Below, piece by piece: positions 24,517 through 33,850 of a stretch of 64,000 bases of DNA. Source of the stretch: Chryseobacterium sp. StRB126 (GTDB taxonomy: Bacteria > Bacteroidota > Bacteroidia > Flavobacteriales > Weeksellaceae); assembly GCF_000829375.1 (NCBI RefSeq), contig NZ_AP014624.1, positions 3,534,001 through 3,598,000 on the forward strand. Direction: 5' to 3'. The first letter of the stretch is position 1, and every line of letters starts with the position of its first letter. The position numbers and the translations under genes were made by a program. Under the pieces are notes generated by a model. The model had not been told where the DNA came from, searched no databases, and was given only the letters and a program-made list of their open reading frames with translations.

Positions 24517-25833
24517 ATGAGAATTAAAGAAAAAAATATTCAAATATTATTGGTCATCATTACTTTAGTGATGACCATTTTTCGTTTTTTACTGAATGAA
24601 AAAGGAAGAATAAATCCGGATTCTATCCGCTTTATGAGATTCGCACATGGATTGCCTTTTATTGATAATACAACCACTCCCTTAGGATACCCTGCCGCTA
24701 TAAAATTTTTTACTTACTTTGGTTTTGATGAATTCTGGAGCAGTAAGCTAATTGGCATTCTTGGCTGTCTGTTTATTATTTTATTCGCCGGGAAAAAGAG
24801 ATTCTATTTCAGAGAGTCCATTGTGGTATGCAGTTTATTCAGTATTGTTTCCATTTTTTCCTTTACCATGAGTGAGGCTCTTATTTTACCTTTTGTATTC
24901 CTTTTTCTGTATACTTCAACTCTTATTATTGACAGAAAATTAGAAGGTCTGAAAGCTGTTTTCTACCTTTCTTTATCTTTAATTATACTCTACAATATAA
25001 GATATAGTGCACTCTTTATTATTGGAGGCACAGGGTTATACGGACTTATTTTCTGGAAAAGAAAGTATGGGCCTTCATTCATCATTTCAGCAGCCATAGG
25101 AATGGTTTTCGTTATTTTGTATAAGTTTTTATTCATCGATTATTTTAATAAGGACTATGTAAAAGACTTTTTAGAAATGGGGCTTCATACCACTCCAGAA
25201 TTATTGGTAGAATTATTCCAGGGGTTGTGTACTTCATTTAATCCTTTTATTCACATGGCCAATCCTACAGGAGGTATTATCAACTATGGAATTTACGGAA
25301 TCGGTCTTTTGAATATCCTTCTCATGATTTTCCTTTTTCTTAAACAAAAGCTTTCGGATACTGAATTCTTTTATATTTTCATCGGAGTGTCAGGAATCGT
25401 CTGTTCTTATTTTATACAGTATTTCTATTCTCTAACGCCTATAGATTATAGATTAATAGTTGCATTCAGCTTTCCTTTATGGCTGGTTTATTTTAAAAAG
25501 CTGTTTGAAATTTTCGATACCAAAGTCTATATCATTAGTGTTTTAAGCTTAATGTCCGGAATGCTGTTCACATGGCTTTCAAAAGGAAATTATCTTGAAA
25601 ACAGAAAAATGATTACCCAATTTTTACAATCGGAAAATTTAGATAAAGTTCCTCTAAAGTTTTTTATTATTGAGGAAAAGGATTTGGAAAAAGTACAAGT
25701 AGCTGAGCTAATCAGCACTGTAAATCCTCAGATAACCATCACAATCAATCCCCAGGATACGATACAAAAAACAACATTAACCCGCTATAAAGTTTTACAA
25801 AAAGTTAAGATCGACAAGAATAAATATCAATAA
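24517..25833 (+). CDS. Polytopic membrane protein, possibly glycosyltransferase-like
   Basis: A 438-residue inner-membrane protein with roughly ten hydrophobic helices and a soluble C-terminal tail from about residue 355. The early NPDSIRFMRFA segment after the first helix recalls the acidic first loop of GT39/ArnT-like membrane glycosyltransferases (GT-C fold), but there is no second motif to confirm it. The start is the ATG at 24517; a TTG codon just before it is in frame but unnecessary. Confidence 0.75.
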   Translation: MRIKEKNIQILLVIITLVMTIFRFLLNEKGRINPDSIRFMRFAHGLPFIDNTTTPLGYPAAIKFFTYFGFDEFWSSKLIGILGCLFIILFAGKKRFYFRESIVVCSLFSIVSIFSFTMSEALILPFVFLFLYTSTLIIDRKLEGLKAVFYLSLSLIILYNIRYSALFIIGGTGLYGLIFWKRKYGPSFIISAAIGMVFVILYKFLFIDYFNKDYVKDFLEMGLHTTPELLVELFQGLCTSFNPFIHMANPTGGIINYGIYGIGLLNILLMIFLFLKQKLSDTEFFYIFIGVSGIVCSYFIQYFYSLTPIDYRLIVAFSFPLWLVYFKKLFEIFDTKVYIISVLSLMSGMLFTWLSKGNYLENRKMITQFLQSENLDKVPLKFFIIEEKDLEKVQVAELISTVNPQITITINPQDTIQKTTLTRYKVLQKVKIDKNKYQ

Positions 25834-25839
25834 TTTTAT

Positions 25840-25847
25840 TATCTTTG
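25840..25847 (+). promoter_or_regulatory. -7 promoter box of the acidic 79-residue protein
   Basis: TATCTTTG, a perfect TAnnTTTG match, 24 bases before the ATG at 25872 and directly after the stop of the upstream gene. No TTG -33 box is seen. Confidence 0.5.
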
Positions 25848-25871
25848 ATTCAAAGTTAAAACATTAAAAAA

Positions 25872-26111
25872 ATGAAATTACCAAAGTTTTTATTAGCAGA
25901 TAATTCGGAATTTCCAGAAGATCTATTCGTAGTTCATACAGAATATCCAAGATTTATCCTAAACGTTGAGGAAGAGGAAGTTGAGTGGTTAGATGATCTT
26001 GAAGGAGATGATGAAGAAACTATGGCAGATGAAGCTACAAAAGTAGTGGAGGCAGCTTTCAAATGGTGCGATGAAGAGTTGGCTAAGTACGACGAAGAAG
26101 AGGAAGATTAA
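25872..26111 (+). CDS. Conserved acidic 79-residue protein
   Basis: A short cytoplasmic protein starting MKLPKFLLADNSEFPEDLF and ending in an acidic tail. Similar proteins with the same start are, from memory, widespread in Flavobacteriia, so it is a real gene, but its function is unknown. It has its own -7 box and a strong terminator, forming an independent unit. Confidence 0.85.
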   Translation: MKLPKFLLADNSEFPEDLFVVHTEYPRFILNVEEEEVEWLDDLEGDDEETMADEATKVVEAAFKWCDEELAKYDEEEED

Positions 26112-26130
26112 TAACAATCTAAATCATAAA

Positions 26131-26160
26131 AAAGGAACTCAAATTGAGTTCCTTTTCTTT
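26131..26160. terminator. Bidirectional terminator
   Basis: Stem AAAGGAACTC, loop AAATT, complement; T-rich to the right and A-rich to the left. It serves both the acidic protein gene and the convergent META lipoprotein gene. Confidence 0.88.
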
Positions 26161-26162
26161 TT

Positions 26163-26573
26163 TTATTCTGATTTATTGAATTTCAACAATAAAAGATTGT
26201 CTTTATAAAGCTCCAGGGTAGTTCCTGAAATTACATATTTGTTAGCTTTTCCCATCATATCCATAAAGTTCTGCTCTACTCCGATATTGTTGCACATCAT
26301 CTTTGTAGAACCCATCTGACCGGCAGAAAAACCTCCTGTAGAAGGATCTATGGTAGCCGTTCCGAAGTAATTGTTGCATCCTGCATTTCCATTAATTTTT
26401 TCTCCTTCAATATTTAAGGTTGGAATTTTGCCTTTTACGTTATCAGCCAGAGTCCATTTTGTATTGGCAAGAGCCGGCTGAGCTTTTCCTACTTTAGAAG
26501 CAGAAGGGCTTGTCATGGTACCACATGATGCCAATACTGCTGCTGCACATATACTTAAAAAAAGATTTTTCAT
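26163..26573 (-). CDS. META domain lipoprotein (HslJ-like)
   Basis: A 136-residue lipoprotein with lipobox VLASC (cysteine 17). The META/HslJ domain shows its usual hallmarks: NTKWTLADN, the GNAGCNNYFG core, STKMMCNN and the closing LELYKDNLLLLKF. Proteins of this family are envelope-located and in Enterobacteria linked to novobiocin and heat-stress tolerance; the molecular role is unknown. Confidence 0.9.
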   Translation of the reverse strand: MKNLFLSICAAAVLASCGTMTSPSASKVGKAQPALANTKWTLADNVKGKIPTLNIEGEKINGNAGCNNYFGTATIDPSTGGFSAGQMGSTKMMCNNIGVEQNFMDMMGKANKYVISGTTLELYKDNLLLLKFNKSE

Positions 26574-26952
26574 TTTTTACTATTTGAATTAACCCAAATT
26601 TACGGATTTTATATTATTTAAACGGGCTGTGGTTCATTTTATTATTCTTTAACACATTATATTTTGGATCTATCCTGCCAAAGAATATAATACATCTTGC
26701 AGCTCCGAAAGGGATGCCTATTCTCCTCTATTACCATTCTAAAATAGAACATCCAATGGATAAAAATAATTAATAAAAATTAACAATAAACAAATACAAA
26801 TACATAATTTAGAAGATTATTTACGTAAACATAAATTAATAATAAATTTAACACTAATTTAGTTCTAATATCAATATTTAACAACAATTTTATTGTATCA
26901 AGATTAAACATTAAACCTTAAAAAAATTGAAAAGATTTTAATTTTAAACAGT
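26574..26952. other. 379-base AT-rich intergenic region
   Basis: Upstream of both the META lipoprotein and the surface protein gene. I see no hairpin, array or clear TAnnTTTG box. The last 150 bases before the surface protein start are extremely AT-rich and probably carry its promoter. Confidence 0.3.
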
Positions 26953-27990
26953 ATGAAAAAAAACTTCTACACCGCCATGTTTCTGGTATCCTTTAATTTA
27001 GCTTTTTCCCAAGTAGGTATTAATACTTCTAATCCTAAGGCAAGCCTTGACATCAATGCTAAAACTACTGATGGCAGCCAGCCTGAAGGAATTATAGCTC
27101 CCCGACTCACAGGAGATCAGATTAAAGCAGGAGATACCAGCTACGGAACAGACCAGAAAGGAGCGCTTATCTATGCAACATCCGCTGTGACAGTCTCGAG
27201 CACAAAGACGGCTAATATCACAGCAGAAGGCTATTATTTTTTTGATGGAAATATCTGGCAAAAGGTAGGCAGCAATGCCCTCATAACCGCAGCAAACGGA
27301 CTTTCTTTAAACGGTACTCAAGCAGAATTAGGAGGAAGCCTTAACAGAAACACAAGTATATTGCAGGGTAATTTTCCTCTTACCTTTACAACCTCCGCCA
27401 CTAACGGTTTCTCTGTTAACAACACTACATTATCCGTAGATGGTGCTAACAACAGAGTAGGCATAGGAACCACTACTCCCTCTGTTCCTCTGGAAATTAA
27501 TAATGGAACCACAGCAGGGGCCTTAAAAATAACTGATGGAACTCAGGGATTGGGTAAAGTGCTTACGAGTGACCCAGCAGGTGTGGCAACGTGGTCTAAT
27601 ACTGTTGTAACAGCTTTCGCCAATGCCTGGACTCCCGCCTCCGGAACCCTTGTAAATCCTTTCACTGGCCCAGCAGGAGGCCCGTATAACACTGGACTGA
27701 GTGTGATTATTCCGGCCAAGGGATGGTACTTTTTCCGTTGTGGTATAGCCATTAATTCAGAATGTAATGATTATTTCTTCTACATTAATGGTATTGGGGA
27801 TGTATGGAGGAGCTATTGCGGATCTAATACCGCGGCCTTTATGTTTCCAAGAGATCAAAACCGAGTCCTTTATTTTGCCAATCCGGGAACTTATACTGTA
27901 GTTGCCGGGAAAACTAATTTAGTAGTTCCTACAACCTTCAATGGAGGAAACCCTACTTTTTATCTGGATTTTGTAAAATTTCAAAATTAA
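26953..27990 (+). CDS. Exported surface protein with tail-fibre-like N-terminus
   Basis: A 345-residue secreted protein (signal peptide to about 19, NLAFSQ). The first mature segment VGINTSNPKASLDINAKT, followed by GIIAPRLTGDQI, is a motif shared by many Flavobacteriia surface and fibre-like proteins. A second copy of the theme occurs at about 165-200 (VGIGTTTPSVPLEINNGTT then GKVLTSDPAG). The C-terminal 130 residues look like a separate beta domain. There is no type IX sorting tail. Function unknown; adhesion is a guess. Confidence 0.8.
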   Translation: MKKNFYTAMFLVSFNLAFSQVGINTSNPKASLDINAKTTDGSQPEGIIAPRLTGDQIKAGDTSYGTDQKGALIYATSAVTVSSTKTANITAEGYYFFDGNIWQKVGSNALITAANGLSLNGTQAELGGSLNRNTSILQGNFPLTFTTSATNGFSVNNTTLSVDGANNRVGIGTTTPSVPLEINNGTTAGALKITDGTQGLGKVLTSDPAGVATWSNTVVTAFANAWTPASGTLVNPFTGPAGGPYNTGLSVIIPAKGWYFFRCGIAINSECNDYFFYINGIGDVWRSYCGSNTAAFMFPRDQNRVLYFANPGTYTVVAGKTNLVVPTTFNGGNPTFYLDFVKFQN

Positions 27991-27998
27991 AAAATAAA

Positions 27999-28029
27999 AG
28001 AGGCTGTCTCAAAAGACAGCCTCTTTTTA
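27999..28029. terminator. Perfect terminator hairpin matching the IS1182-like end
   Basis: AGAGGCTGTCT, loop CAAA, exact complement, then TTTTT. It lies 8 bases after the surface protein stop and is shared with the convergent pheT. Its first 15 bases after the initial A are those of the IS end at 20608. Confidence 0.92.
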
Positions 28030-28045
28030 AATTGTTATATCTTTA

Positions 28046-30448
28046 TTATGATCTTAACTCTGCATTGAATTCTTTCTGAAAAGATTTAATTAAGGAATCC
28101 ATTACTTCTGCAATTTCCTTTTCTTCCAGTGTTTTTTCTTCGTTTAACAGCTCGAAGCTCATTGCATAAGACTTCTTACCTTCAGGAAGATTTTTCCCTT
28201 CGTATACATCAAATAGGTTGATGCTCTTAATGAATGGAGATTTGTTTTTCTTTGCTGTCTGATATAACTCCTGATAGTTAATATTCTTATCAATCAATAA
28301 AGCTAAATCTCTTCTGATCTTGTTGAATTTCGGAATGTCTTTAAACTTCAATTCGTTTTTAGAACGTAATTCCTGAGCCAATTCAAGTTCAATTTCAGCA
28401 TAGAAGCAATCCTGATCGATGTCAAAGTCTTTCAACAATGCTGGAGCTACTTTTCCGATTCTTACCAAGACTTTACCATCTGCTTCATACGCTAATGCAT
28501 CAGAGAATCTTTCGTCAGTTAAAGCTACTTCTTTATAGTTTACTGCTAATCTTTCCAATAAAACTTTTACATAAGCTTTAAGGTTGTAGAAGCTTACTGC
28601 AGATTTAGGCTGTAACCAGTTTTCAGCAACATCTCTTCCTGAAACGATAATAGCTAACTGTTTCCTTTCTTCGTATTTATCTTTTTTGTGATAGATCTTT
28701 CCTAATTCAAAGAATTTGATATCCTCGTTCTTTCTGTTGATATTGTAAACGGTATTCTGAAGAAGTCCTTCCAATAAAGACTTTCTCATGAATGCAAGAT
28801 CACCACTTAAAGGATTCAACAGTTTTACAGCATCTGTTTCATCTTTTACAGAAGTTAGTGAGTTGTTCATTACTTCATGGAAACCAAGGTTCTGTAAAGC
28901 TCTCGCCCAGTTGTTCTCCAATTCATCCTGATCGTTCGCACTTAGTTTAACCGGTGTAAACGAAATCTTTTGAGGAGCGTCAATCTTGTTGTATCCATAG
29001 ATTCTTAAAATCTCTTCAATAACGTCAATTTCTCTTGTTACGTCTGCTCTGTAAGCAGGAACAGAAATTTCAAAACCGTTAGGAATTTCATTTAAAACCT
29101 GAATTTCCAATGCCTTCAGAATCTCTTTTACTTTTTCTCTGTGAATTTTTGTTCCTAAAATCTGTTCAATTTTAGAGAATCTTAAAATCACATAGTTATC
29201 TTCTATTTTCTTAGGATATTCTTCTAAAAGCTCCCCTATCAATTTTCCTTCAGCAATTTCCTGAATCATTTTAATAGCGTGAGTAATCGCTGTTCTGGTA
29301 AGGTTAGGGTCTACCCCTCTTTCAAATCTGAAAGAAGCATCTGTATTTAAACTGTGAACTTTTGCTCCTTTTCTTACCGCTACCGGATTAAAGTAAGCAC
29401 TTTCAAGGAATATTGTTTTTGTAGTTTCAGACACTCCTGAATTTTCGCCACCGAAAACTCCGGCAATACACATTGGTGTATCCTTACCGTCTTTAATCAT
29501 GATCTCAGTACCGTTCAGGGTTCTTTCTACACCATCCAGCGTAGTGAATTTGGTTCCCGGTTTTACAACTCCAACTTTCACTTTTTTATCTGCAATTTTA
29601 TCTGCATCAAATGCGTGAAGCGGCTGTCCGTATCCGTGAAGAATATAGTTGGTAATATCTACAATATTGTTAATCGGGTTTAGTCCGATTGCTTTTAATC
29701 TGTCTTTTAACCAGCTTGGAGATTCTGCAACTTTTACATCTTCAATCACCGCACCGATATATCTTGGACAAAGCTCTGCATCTTCAATTTCAAGTTTGAA
29801 ATCGTGAGAACCTTCGTTATTTAAAGCTTCTGAGGCTACTTTGTTAAACTGAGATTTCTGCTGATTGGTAGAAAGGAATGCATGCAGATCTCTTGCAACC
29901 CCATAGTGAGACATTGCATCTGTTCTGTTTGGCGTTAACCCTATTTCAATCACCTCATCATTTGTCAATTCAAAATAGTCTGCAAAGTTCTTCCCTACTT
30001 CATATTTGGTTTCATCTAAAACCATTATTCCACCATGATCTTCACTAAGACCTAATTCATCTTCTGCACAGATCATTCCCTGAGAAACTTCACCTCTGAT
30101 TTTTGCTTCTTTAATTTCAAAAAAGTTTCCGGTTTTATCATAGATTTTTGTTCCGACAACTGCTACAGGCACAGTTTGTCCTGCTTCTACATTGGGAGCA
30201 CCACAAACGATGTTCAATATCTTCCCGTTTCCAACGTCTACTGTTGTCTTCTTCAGCTTATCAGCATTCGGATGTTTTTCGCAGGTTAACACTTTACCTA
30301 CAACAATTCCTTCCAGACTGCCTTTTACACTTTCGAATTTATCTATCCCTTCAACCTCAAGACCTATGTCTGTAAGGAACTCACCGATTCTTTCAGTTTT
30401 CAATTCCGTTTTTACAAAGTCTTTCAGCCAGTTGTTTGATATTTTCAT
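28046..30448 (-). CDS. pheT: Phenylalanine--tRNA ligase beta subunit
   Basis: The 800-residue beta chain of the alpha2-beta2 phenylalanyl-tRNA synthetase, which charges tRNA-Phe in the cytoplasm. Domains in order: tRNA-binding EMAP-like fold (about 40-155, GIVVGKVLTCEKHPNADKLK), B3/4 editing domain (about 215-395), B5 domain (about 405-475), a catalytic-like core and the C-terminal anticodon-binding FDX-ACB domain (about 705-800). Length is normal. The alpha chain gene pheS is not adjacent. Confidence 0.97.
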   Translation of the reverse strand: MKISNNWLKDFVKTELKTERIGEFLTDIGLEVEGIDKFESVKGSLEGIVVGKVLTCEKHPNADKLKKTTVDVGNGKILNIVCGAPNVEAGQTVPVAVVGTKIYDKTGNFFEIKEAKIRGEVSQGMICAEDELGLSEDHGGIMVLDETKYEVGKNFADYFELTNDEVIEIGLTPNRTDAMSHYGVARDLHAFLSTNQQKSQFNKVASEALNNEGSHDFKLEIEDAELCPRYIGAVIEDVKVAESPSWLKDRLKAIGLNPINNIVDITNYILHGYGQPLHAFDADKIADKKVKVGVVKPGTKFTTLDGVERTLNGTEIMIKDGKDTPMCIAGVFGGENSGVSETTKTIFLESAYFNPVAVRKGAKVHSLNTDASFRFERGVDPNLTRTAITHAIKMIQEIAEGKLIGELLEEYPKKIEDNYVILRFSKIEQILGTKIHREKVKEILKALEIQVLNEIPNGFEISVPAYRADVTREIDVIEEILRIYGYNKIDAPQKISFTPVKLSANDQDELENNWARALQNLGFHEVMNNSLTSVKDETDAVKLLNPLSGDLAFMRKSLLEGLLQNTVYNINRKNEDIKFFELGKIYHKKDKYEERKQLAIIVSGRDVAENWLQPKSAVSFYNLKAYVKVLLERLAVNYKEVALTDERFSDALAYEADGKVLVRIGKVAPALLKDFDIDQDCFYAEIELELAQELRSKNELKFKDIPKFNKIRRDLALLIDKNINYQELYQTAKKNKSPFIKSINLFDVYEGKNLPEGKKSYAMSFELLNEEKTLEEKEIAEVMDSLIKSFQKEFNAELRS

Positions 30449-30697
30449 TTGTTTATCTATCTACTTGTTTAATTCGTCAAACGAAACGAGAGGCTTCATT
30501 TGCTCTATTTTTGAAACTTTTATTTGAAATTCCGTCCAATGATTGACTCGGTTTTTCGCGGTACAAATGTCGTGTTTTTTTGAGAAATACAGAAATTTCA
30601 GAGCGATTTTAAGAGAATTAATTTTCTTTTTTTTCTCTTCGGAAGGTTGGATAAATCAATCTCCACCGTGCTTCTTCATAAAATTCGAGTAAGCCAT

Positions 30698-31061
30698 TTA
30701 AAATACCTGAGCAGATGGTTTCAAAACCTTCTTCAGATTATCGGAGAATAAAACAAGCCCGCCAGCCATCATAATGATATCTTTTACCACAAGACGCCCT
30801 ACTCCTGAAAGATAAGGAAACCCATATTGAGGTGTCGGATAATCACCACCAAGGTTAGGAACGTATACTTCAGGAGTGGTCACCAGAAAAGATAAAGTAA
30901 CTAATGACATGAGAGCCGTTAAAACGCCTCCCACTGCTCCAATTTTAGGAAACCAAATTCCCAGTAAAACCAGAATCCCTATCACAAAAATCATCGTACC
31001 CAATCCGTAAGAAAAGACATAGGTTCCGTTTTCTGTGTGCCAGTCAATGTTTTTCTTACTA
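30698..31061 (-). pseudogene. DUF417 (YkgB-like) membrane protein, C-terminal part cut by IS3
   Basis: Encodes the second half of a YkgB-type membrane protein: helices IFVIGILVLLGIWFP, LTALMSLVTLSFLV and IIMMAGGLVLF. The first half is at 32412-32704. Joining the two across the insertion with a single CTA target copy gives one uninterrupted frame of 217 codons, through KVSKKNIDWHTENGTYVF. The gene was therefore intact before the insertion. Confidence 0.92.
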
Positions 31062-31112
31062 TGTCTCGTCCTGAAAAAAGTTGACTATAAAATCATAAAA
31101 ACAGTCACTCTT

Positions 31113-31475
31113 ATGGATTCAAAAAAAATAGCATTCCCTGTACAGGAATACAGCGAGGCTTTCAAAAGACAGGTTGTCTCCGAATATGAACGGGGATTAT
31201 TTACGAAATCACAATTACAGACACGATACAATATTCGTGGTAATTCATGTATTTCCAGCTGGTTAATAAAATATGGTAACTTTACTTACGAAACAAAACT
31301 AAGTAAAGGTAGACCCATGAAAGATCCACAGCAACAAAAGATTAAAGAACTTGAGGCAGCTTTGTTAAAAAAGGAAGAAGAGCTTAAGGTATTTAGGAAG
31401 TTTATAGAAATAGCAGAGCGTGAGCTAAAGATTGAGATTGTAAAAAAGTCTGGTTCCAATCAATCCAGGAAATAA
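31113..31475 (+). CDS. IS3 family transposase OrfA
   Basis: A 120-residue helix-turn-helix protein that binds the IS ends (AFKRQVVSEYERGLFTKSQL then RYNIRGNSCISSWL), followed by a coiled-coil-like Lys/Glu-rich helix for dimerisation. The frame is open upstream to 31035, but the ATG at 31113 is the one shared with the other copy. The last codons carry a slippery A-AAA-AAG sequence. Confidence 0.93.
   Translation: MDSKKIAFPVQEYSEAFKRQVVSEYERGLFTKSQLQTRYNIRGNSCISSWLIKYGNFTYETKLSKGRPMKDPQQQKIKELEAALLKKEEELKVFRKFIEIAERELKIEIVKKSGSNQSRK
31442..31448 (+). promoter_or_regulatory. Programmed -1 frameshift site
   Basis: AAAAAAG is in the correct phase (codons GTA AAA AAG) near the end of orfA. After a -1 slip the frame is open through VWFQSIQEIRP into OrfB, which has no ATG of its own. 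The identical site is at 49143-49149 in copy 2. Confidence 0.75.
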
Positions 31476-31513
31476 GGCCGTATACGCATCTTTCACTGGA
31501 AGATATCTGCCGA

Positions 31514-32365
31514 TTGTTTGGACACAGTAAACAAGCTTATTACAAAAGAAGAAAACAATCTGATTCTACAAATAATCAAGAAAGGATTATAGAATTGGTG
31601 TTATCAATTCGTAAAAAGATGCCTAAAATAGGGACTCGAAAACTTTACTTCTTACTTAAGGATGATTTTGAAAAAGAGAAACTTCATATAGGAAGAGATC
31701 GCTTGTTTAAGATTTTAAGATCAAATTATCTTTTAATCCCCAGAAGACACAGCTACTTTAAAACAACGAATTCCAGACATTGGATGAGGAAGTACCCCAA
31801 TATTATCAAAGAAAAAGAGTTGGAATGTTCAGAGAAAGTCTGGGTTGCAGACATTACCTATCTGAAAACCAAAGAGAGGAATTATTATCTTCATTTGATT
31901 ACCGATGCCTATTCAAAGAAAATTGTAGGACATGAATTGAGTGATAATTTACAGACAAGCTCTACGTTGAAAGCATTAAAACAGGCTATAAAGAATCGAG
32001 TCTACAAACATCCCCTAATTCATCATTCAGACAGAGGCCTGCAGTATTGTAGTAAAGAATACACTGAAATGCTGAAGAATAATGACATTCTCATCAGTAT
32101 GACAGAGAACTCAGACCCTTATGAAAATGCTGTAGCCGAAAGAGTCAATGGTATTCTGAAATATGAATTTGGATTGATCGATACCTTTGAAGACTTTAAA
32201 AATCTCTCACAACAGCTTGATCAATCAATCTATTATTACAATAATTTAAGACCTCATTTTTCTTTGAATTATAATATTCCAAGCCAAGTGCACATGAAAA
32301 ATAATGTGAAATTAAAAACCTATAAAAAACAAAATCAGAATAGGAAAATTCCTACTCTGATTTAA
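31514..32365 (+). CDS. IS3 family transposase OrfB (DDE integrase)
   Basis: The catalytic part of the transposase, with an HTH_21-like lead and an rve integrase core. The DDE residues are in VWVADITYL, HHSDRGLQY and the DPYENAVAERVNG segment. In its own frame the first usable codon is a TTG at 31514, but the frame is open back to the slippery site in orfA, so the real product is most likely an OrfA-OrfB fusion made by -1 frameshifting. Confidence 0.93.
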   Translation: MFGHSKQAYYKRRKQSDSTNNQERIIELVLSIRKKMPKIGTRKLYFLLKDDFEKEKLHIGRDRLFKILRSNYLLIPRRHSYFKTTNSRHWMRKYPNIIKEKELECSEKVWVADITYLKTKERNYYLHLITDAYSKKIVGHELSDNLQTSSTLKALKQAIKNRVYKHPLIHHSDRGLQYCSKEYTEMLKNNDILISMTENSDPYENAVAERVNGILKYEFGLIDTFEDFKNLSQQLDQSIYYYNNLRPHFSLNYNIPSQVHMKNNVKLKTYKKQNQNRKIPTLI

Positions 32366-32411
32366 GTATATTTGAAATATTAAACTAGTCAACCTTTTTC
32401 AGGACTAGTCA

Positions 32412-32704
32412 CTAACTTTTCCTTCCGGATTTTTATACAATGTATACTCTGAAACCAGCTTTTGATCTTCATTCAACACTTTATTTTCTGCATTTTTATA
32501 GAAAATGTTCATGAATGGGCTATTAGCAACAAAAGGAACTATTCCGTCAGCTTCATATTGAAAGGCTTTAAGGCCGCCAATCCAAGCCATAACCACAAAT
32601 ATTGATATTCTCAGAAAATTAAAGAAACAGACGTCTAATTTTAATAGCTGGTTGTATAATCTACCGTTTTGCATATGATTTACTTTTTTAACAAAGGTAT
32701 TCAC
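32412..32704 (-). pseudogene. DUF417 (YkgB-like) membrane protein, N-terminal part cut by IS3
   Basis: First half of the interrupted gene: a cytoplasmic start, helix LRISIFVVMAWIGGLKAF, then a periplasmic loop up to EGKV, where the IS begins. It starts 34 bases after an AraC-type regulator on the same strand, which probably controlled it. YkgB proteins are inner-membrane proteins, in E. coli linked to reactive-chlorine response operons with an AraC-type regulator (RclC/RclR), a parallel worth noting. Confidence 0.9.
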
Positions 32705-32738
32705 ATACCTACAGCCCGAACATAGATATTTCAGGATA

Positions 32739-33569
32739 TTACATGGACATTTTTGCCACTACGGAAATGCCTACTTTTTCCCGGAATTGTTTCGGAGAAC
32801 AGCCAACGGATTTTTTGAAATACCTGCTGAAATAGAATTCGTCATCAAACCCCAATTCTGAAGCAACCTCTTTGACAGAACGATACGTTAAATGAAGCCA
32901 TTTTTTAGCTTCAAGAATGATTCTCTCATTCATTAACTGACTCGGTGTTTTACCAAATTCTTTTTTGACCAGTTTACTTAAAGTATTATTGGTAACATTG
33001 AGTTTATCACTATAAAACAAAAGCTCTTTTTCTTTTTTAAAGTTGCTTTCCAACAATTTTTGAAATTCCACTGCGTTTTTGTTGGGCAGTTTTTCATTGA
33101 TGGCCTGGTTATTTTCAATCCCGCTTTTCCGCTTGCTGCAGATGGCAAGAATCAGCTGGATGTAAGTTTTAATGATAGATTGTGAAAACTGATGATTTTC
33201 TATTTCTTCTTTTTTTATATGATTAAAAAGTTCCAAAATGTATTCATAATTCTCTTTTGAAAGTTCTATACCAGGATTCAGATAGATATTATTGAAAAGA
33301 AGTCCATTGCAAGCAACTTCATTCTTATGGTATTCAATACAATAATAATCTCCGTGAAAAAGAAGAACGTCTATACTTTCTACTGAATCGGAAAATAATT
33401 TCAGTTTCTGATAAGGTGAAAGGAACAGAATATTATGGCCACTATAAGAATAATTGATTCCATCTACGGAAAATACTCCTACCCCCTTCCATATCATCAC
33501 AATATAGTTTTCAGTAGTAAATTCTGAAATAAAATCTGATGACTTGTAAGATTGTATTTTCACTTCCAT
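32739..33569 (-). CDS. AraC family transcriptional regulator
   Basis: A 276-residue regulator with an N-terminal cupin-like sensor half and a C-terminal double helix-turn-helix ending VKEVASELGFDDEFYFSRYF then GCSPKQFRE. It is directly upstream of, and codirectional with, the DUF417 gene now broken by IS3, so its probable target has been lost. Confidence 0.92.
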   Translation of the reverse strand: MEVKIQSYKSSDFISEFTTENYIVMIWKGVGVFSVDGINYSYSGHNILFLSPYQKLKLFSDSVESIDVLLFHGDYYCIEYHKNEVACNGLLFNNIYLNPGIELSKENYEYILELFNHIKKEEIENHQFSQSIIKTYIQLILAICSKRKSGIENNQAINEKLPNKNAVEFQKLLESNFKKEKELLFYSDKLNVTNNTLSKLVKKEFGKTPSQLMNERIILEAKKWLHLTYRSVKEVASELGFDDEFYFSRYFKKSVGCSPKQFREKVGISVVAKMSM

Positions 33570-33633
33570 AATTTAGAGTTATAATCTACGATACTATTTT
33601 ACTTACATTTTGAATTGTTTTTTAACGCAGCGT

Positions 33634-33816
33634 ACGCTAAGATTTTACAATTATATAATTATTTTTTAAAGAACGCAAAGGCGTTTCACTCAGCAAGGAA
33701 TGACTGTTTACTTTCTACATCTTAATTAGGTTATAACTCACTGCCTCTGCTGAATGAAATGCCCTTGCGAACAAAAACATGCAGTTTTATGATGTCTCTT
33801 CTTGCGATCTTAGCGT
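33634..33816. repeat. Long imperfect fold-back element
   Basis: Outer arms ACGCTAAGAT (33634-33643) and ATCTTAGCGT (33807-33816) are exact complements. Inner arms 33675-33695 and 33748-33768 match at most positions when one is complemented. The whole segment can fold into one long hairpin. Non-coding; sits in the 476-base gap before dnaN's 3' end together with the next element. Confidence 0.6.
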
Positions 33817-33850
33817 TTAAATTATAATGCAGGAAAATTTGAAAATATAT

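Larger units (their letters stand above)
31062..32411 (+). mobile_element. IS3 family insertion sequence, copy 1 (1350 bp)
   Basis: Ends TGTCTCGTCCTGAAAAA and, reading in from the right, TGACTAGTCCTGAAAAA are imperfect inverted repeats of about 26 bases. A 3-base direct repeat CTA flanks the element, as expected for the IS150-like branch. It inserted into the DUF417 gene. A second copy of the same length is at 48763-50112; the two differ at a number of positions. Confidence 0.95.
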
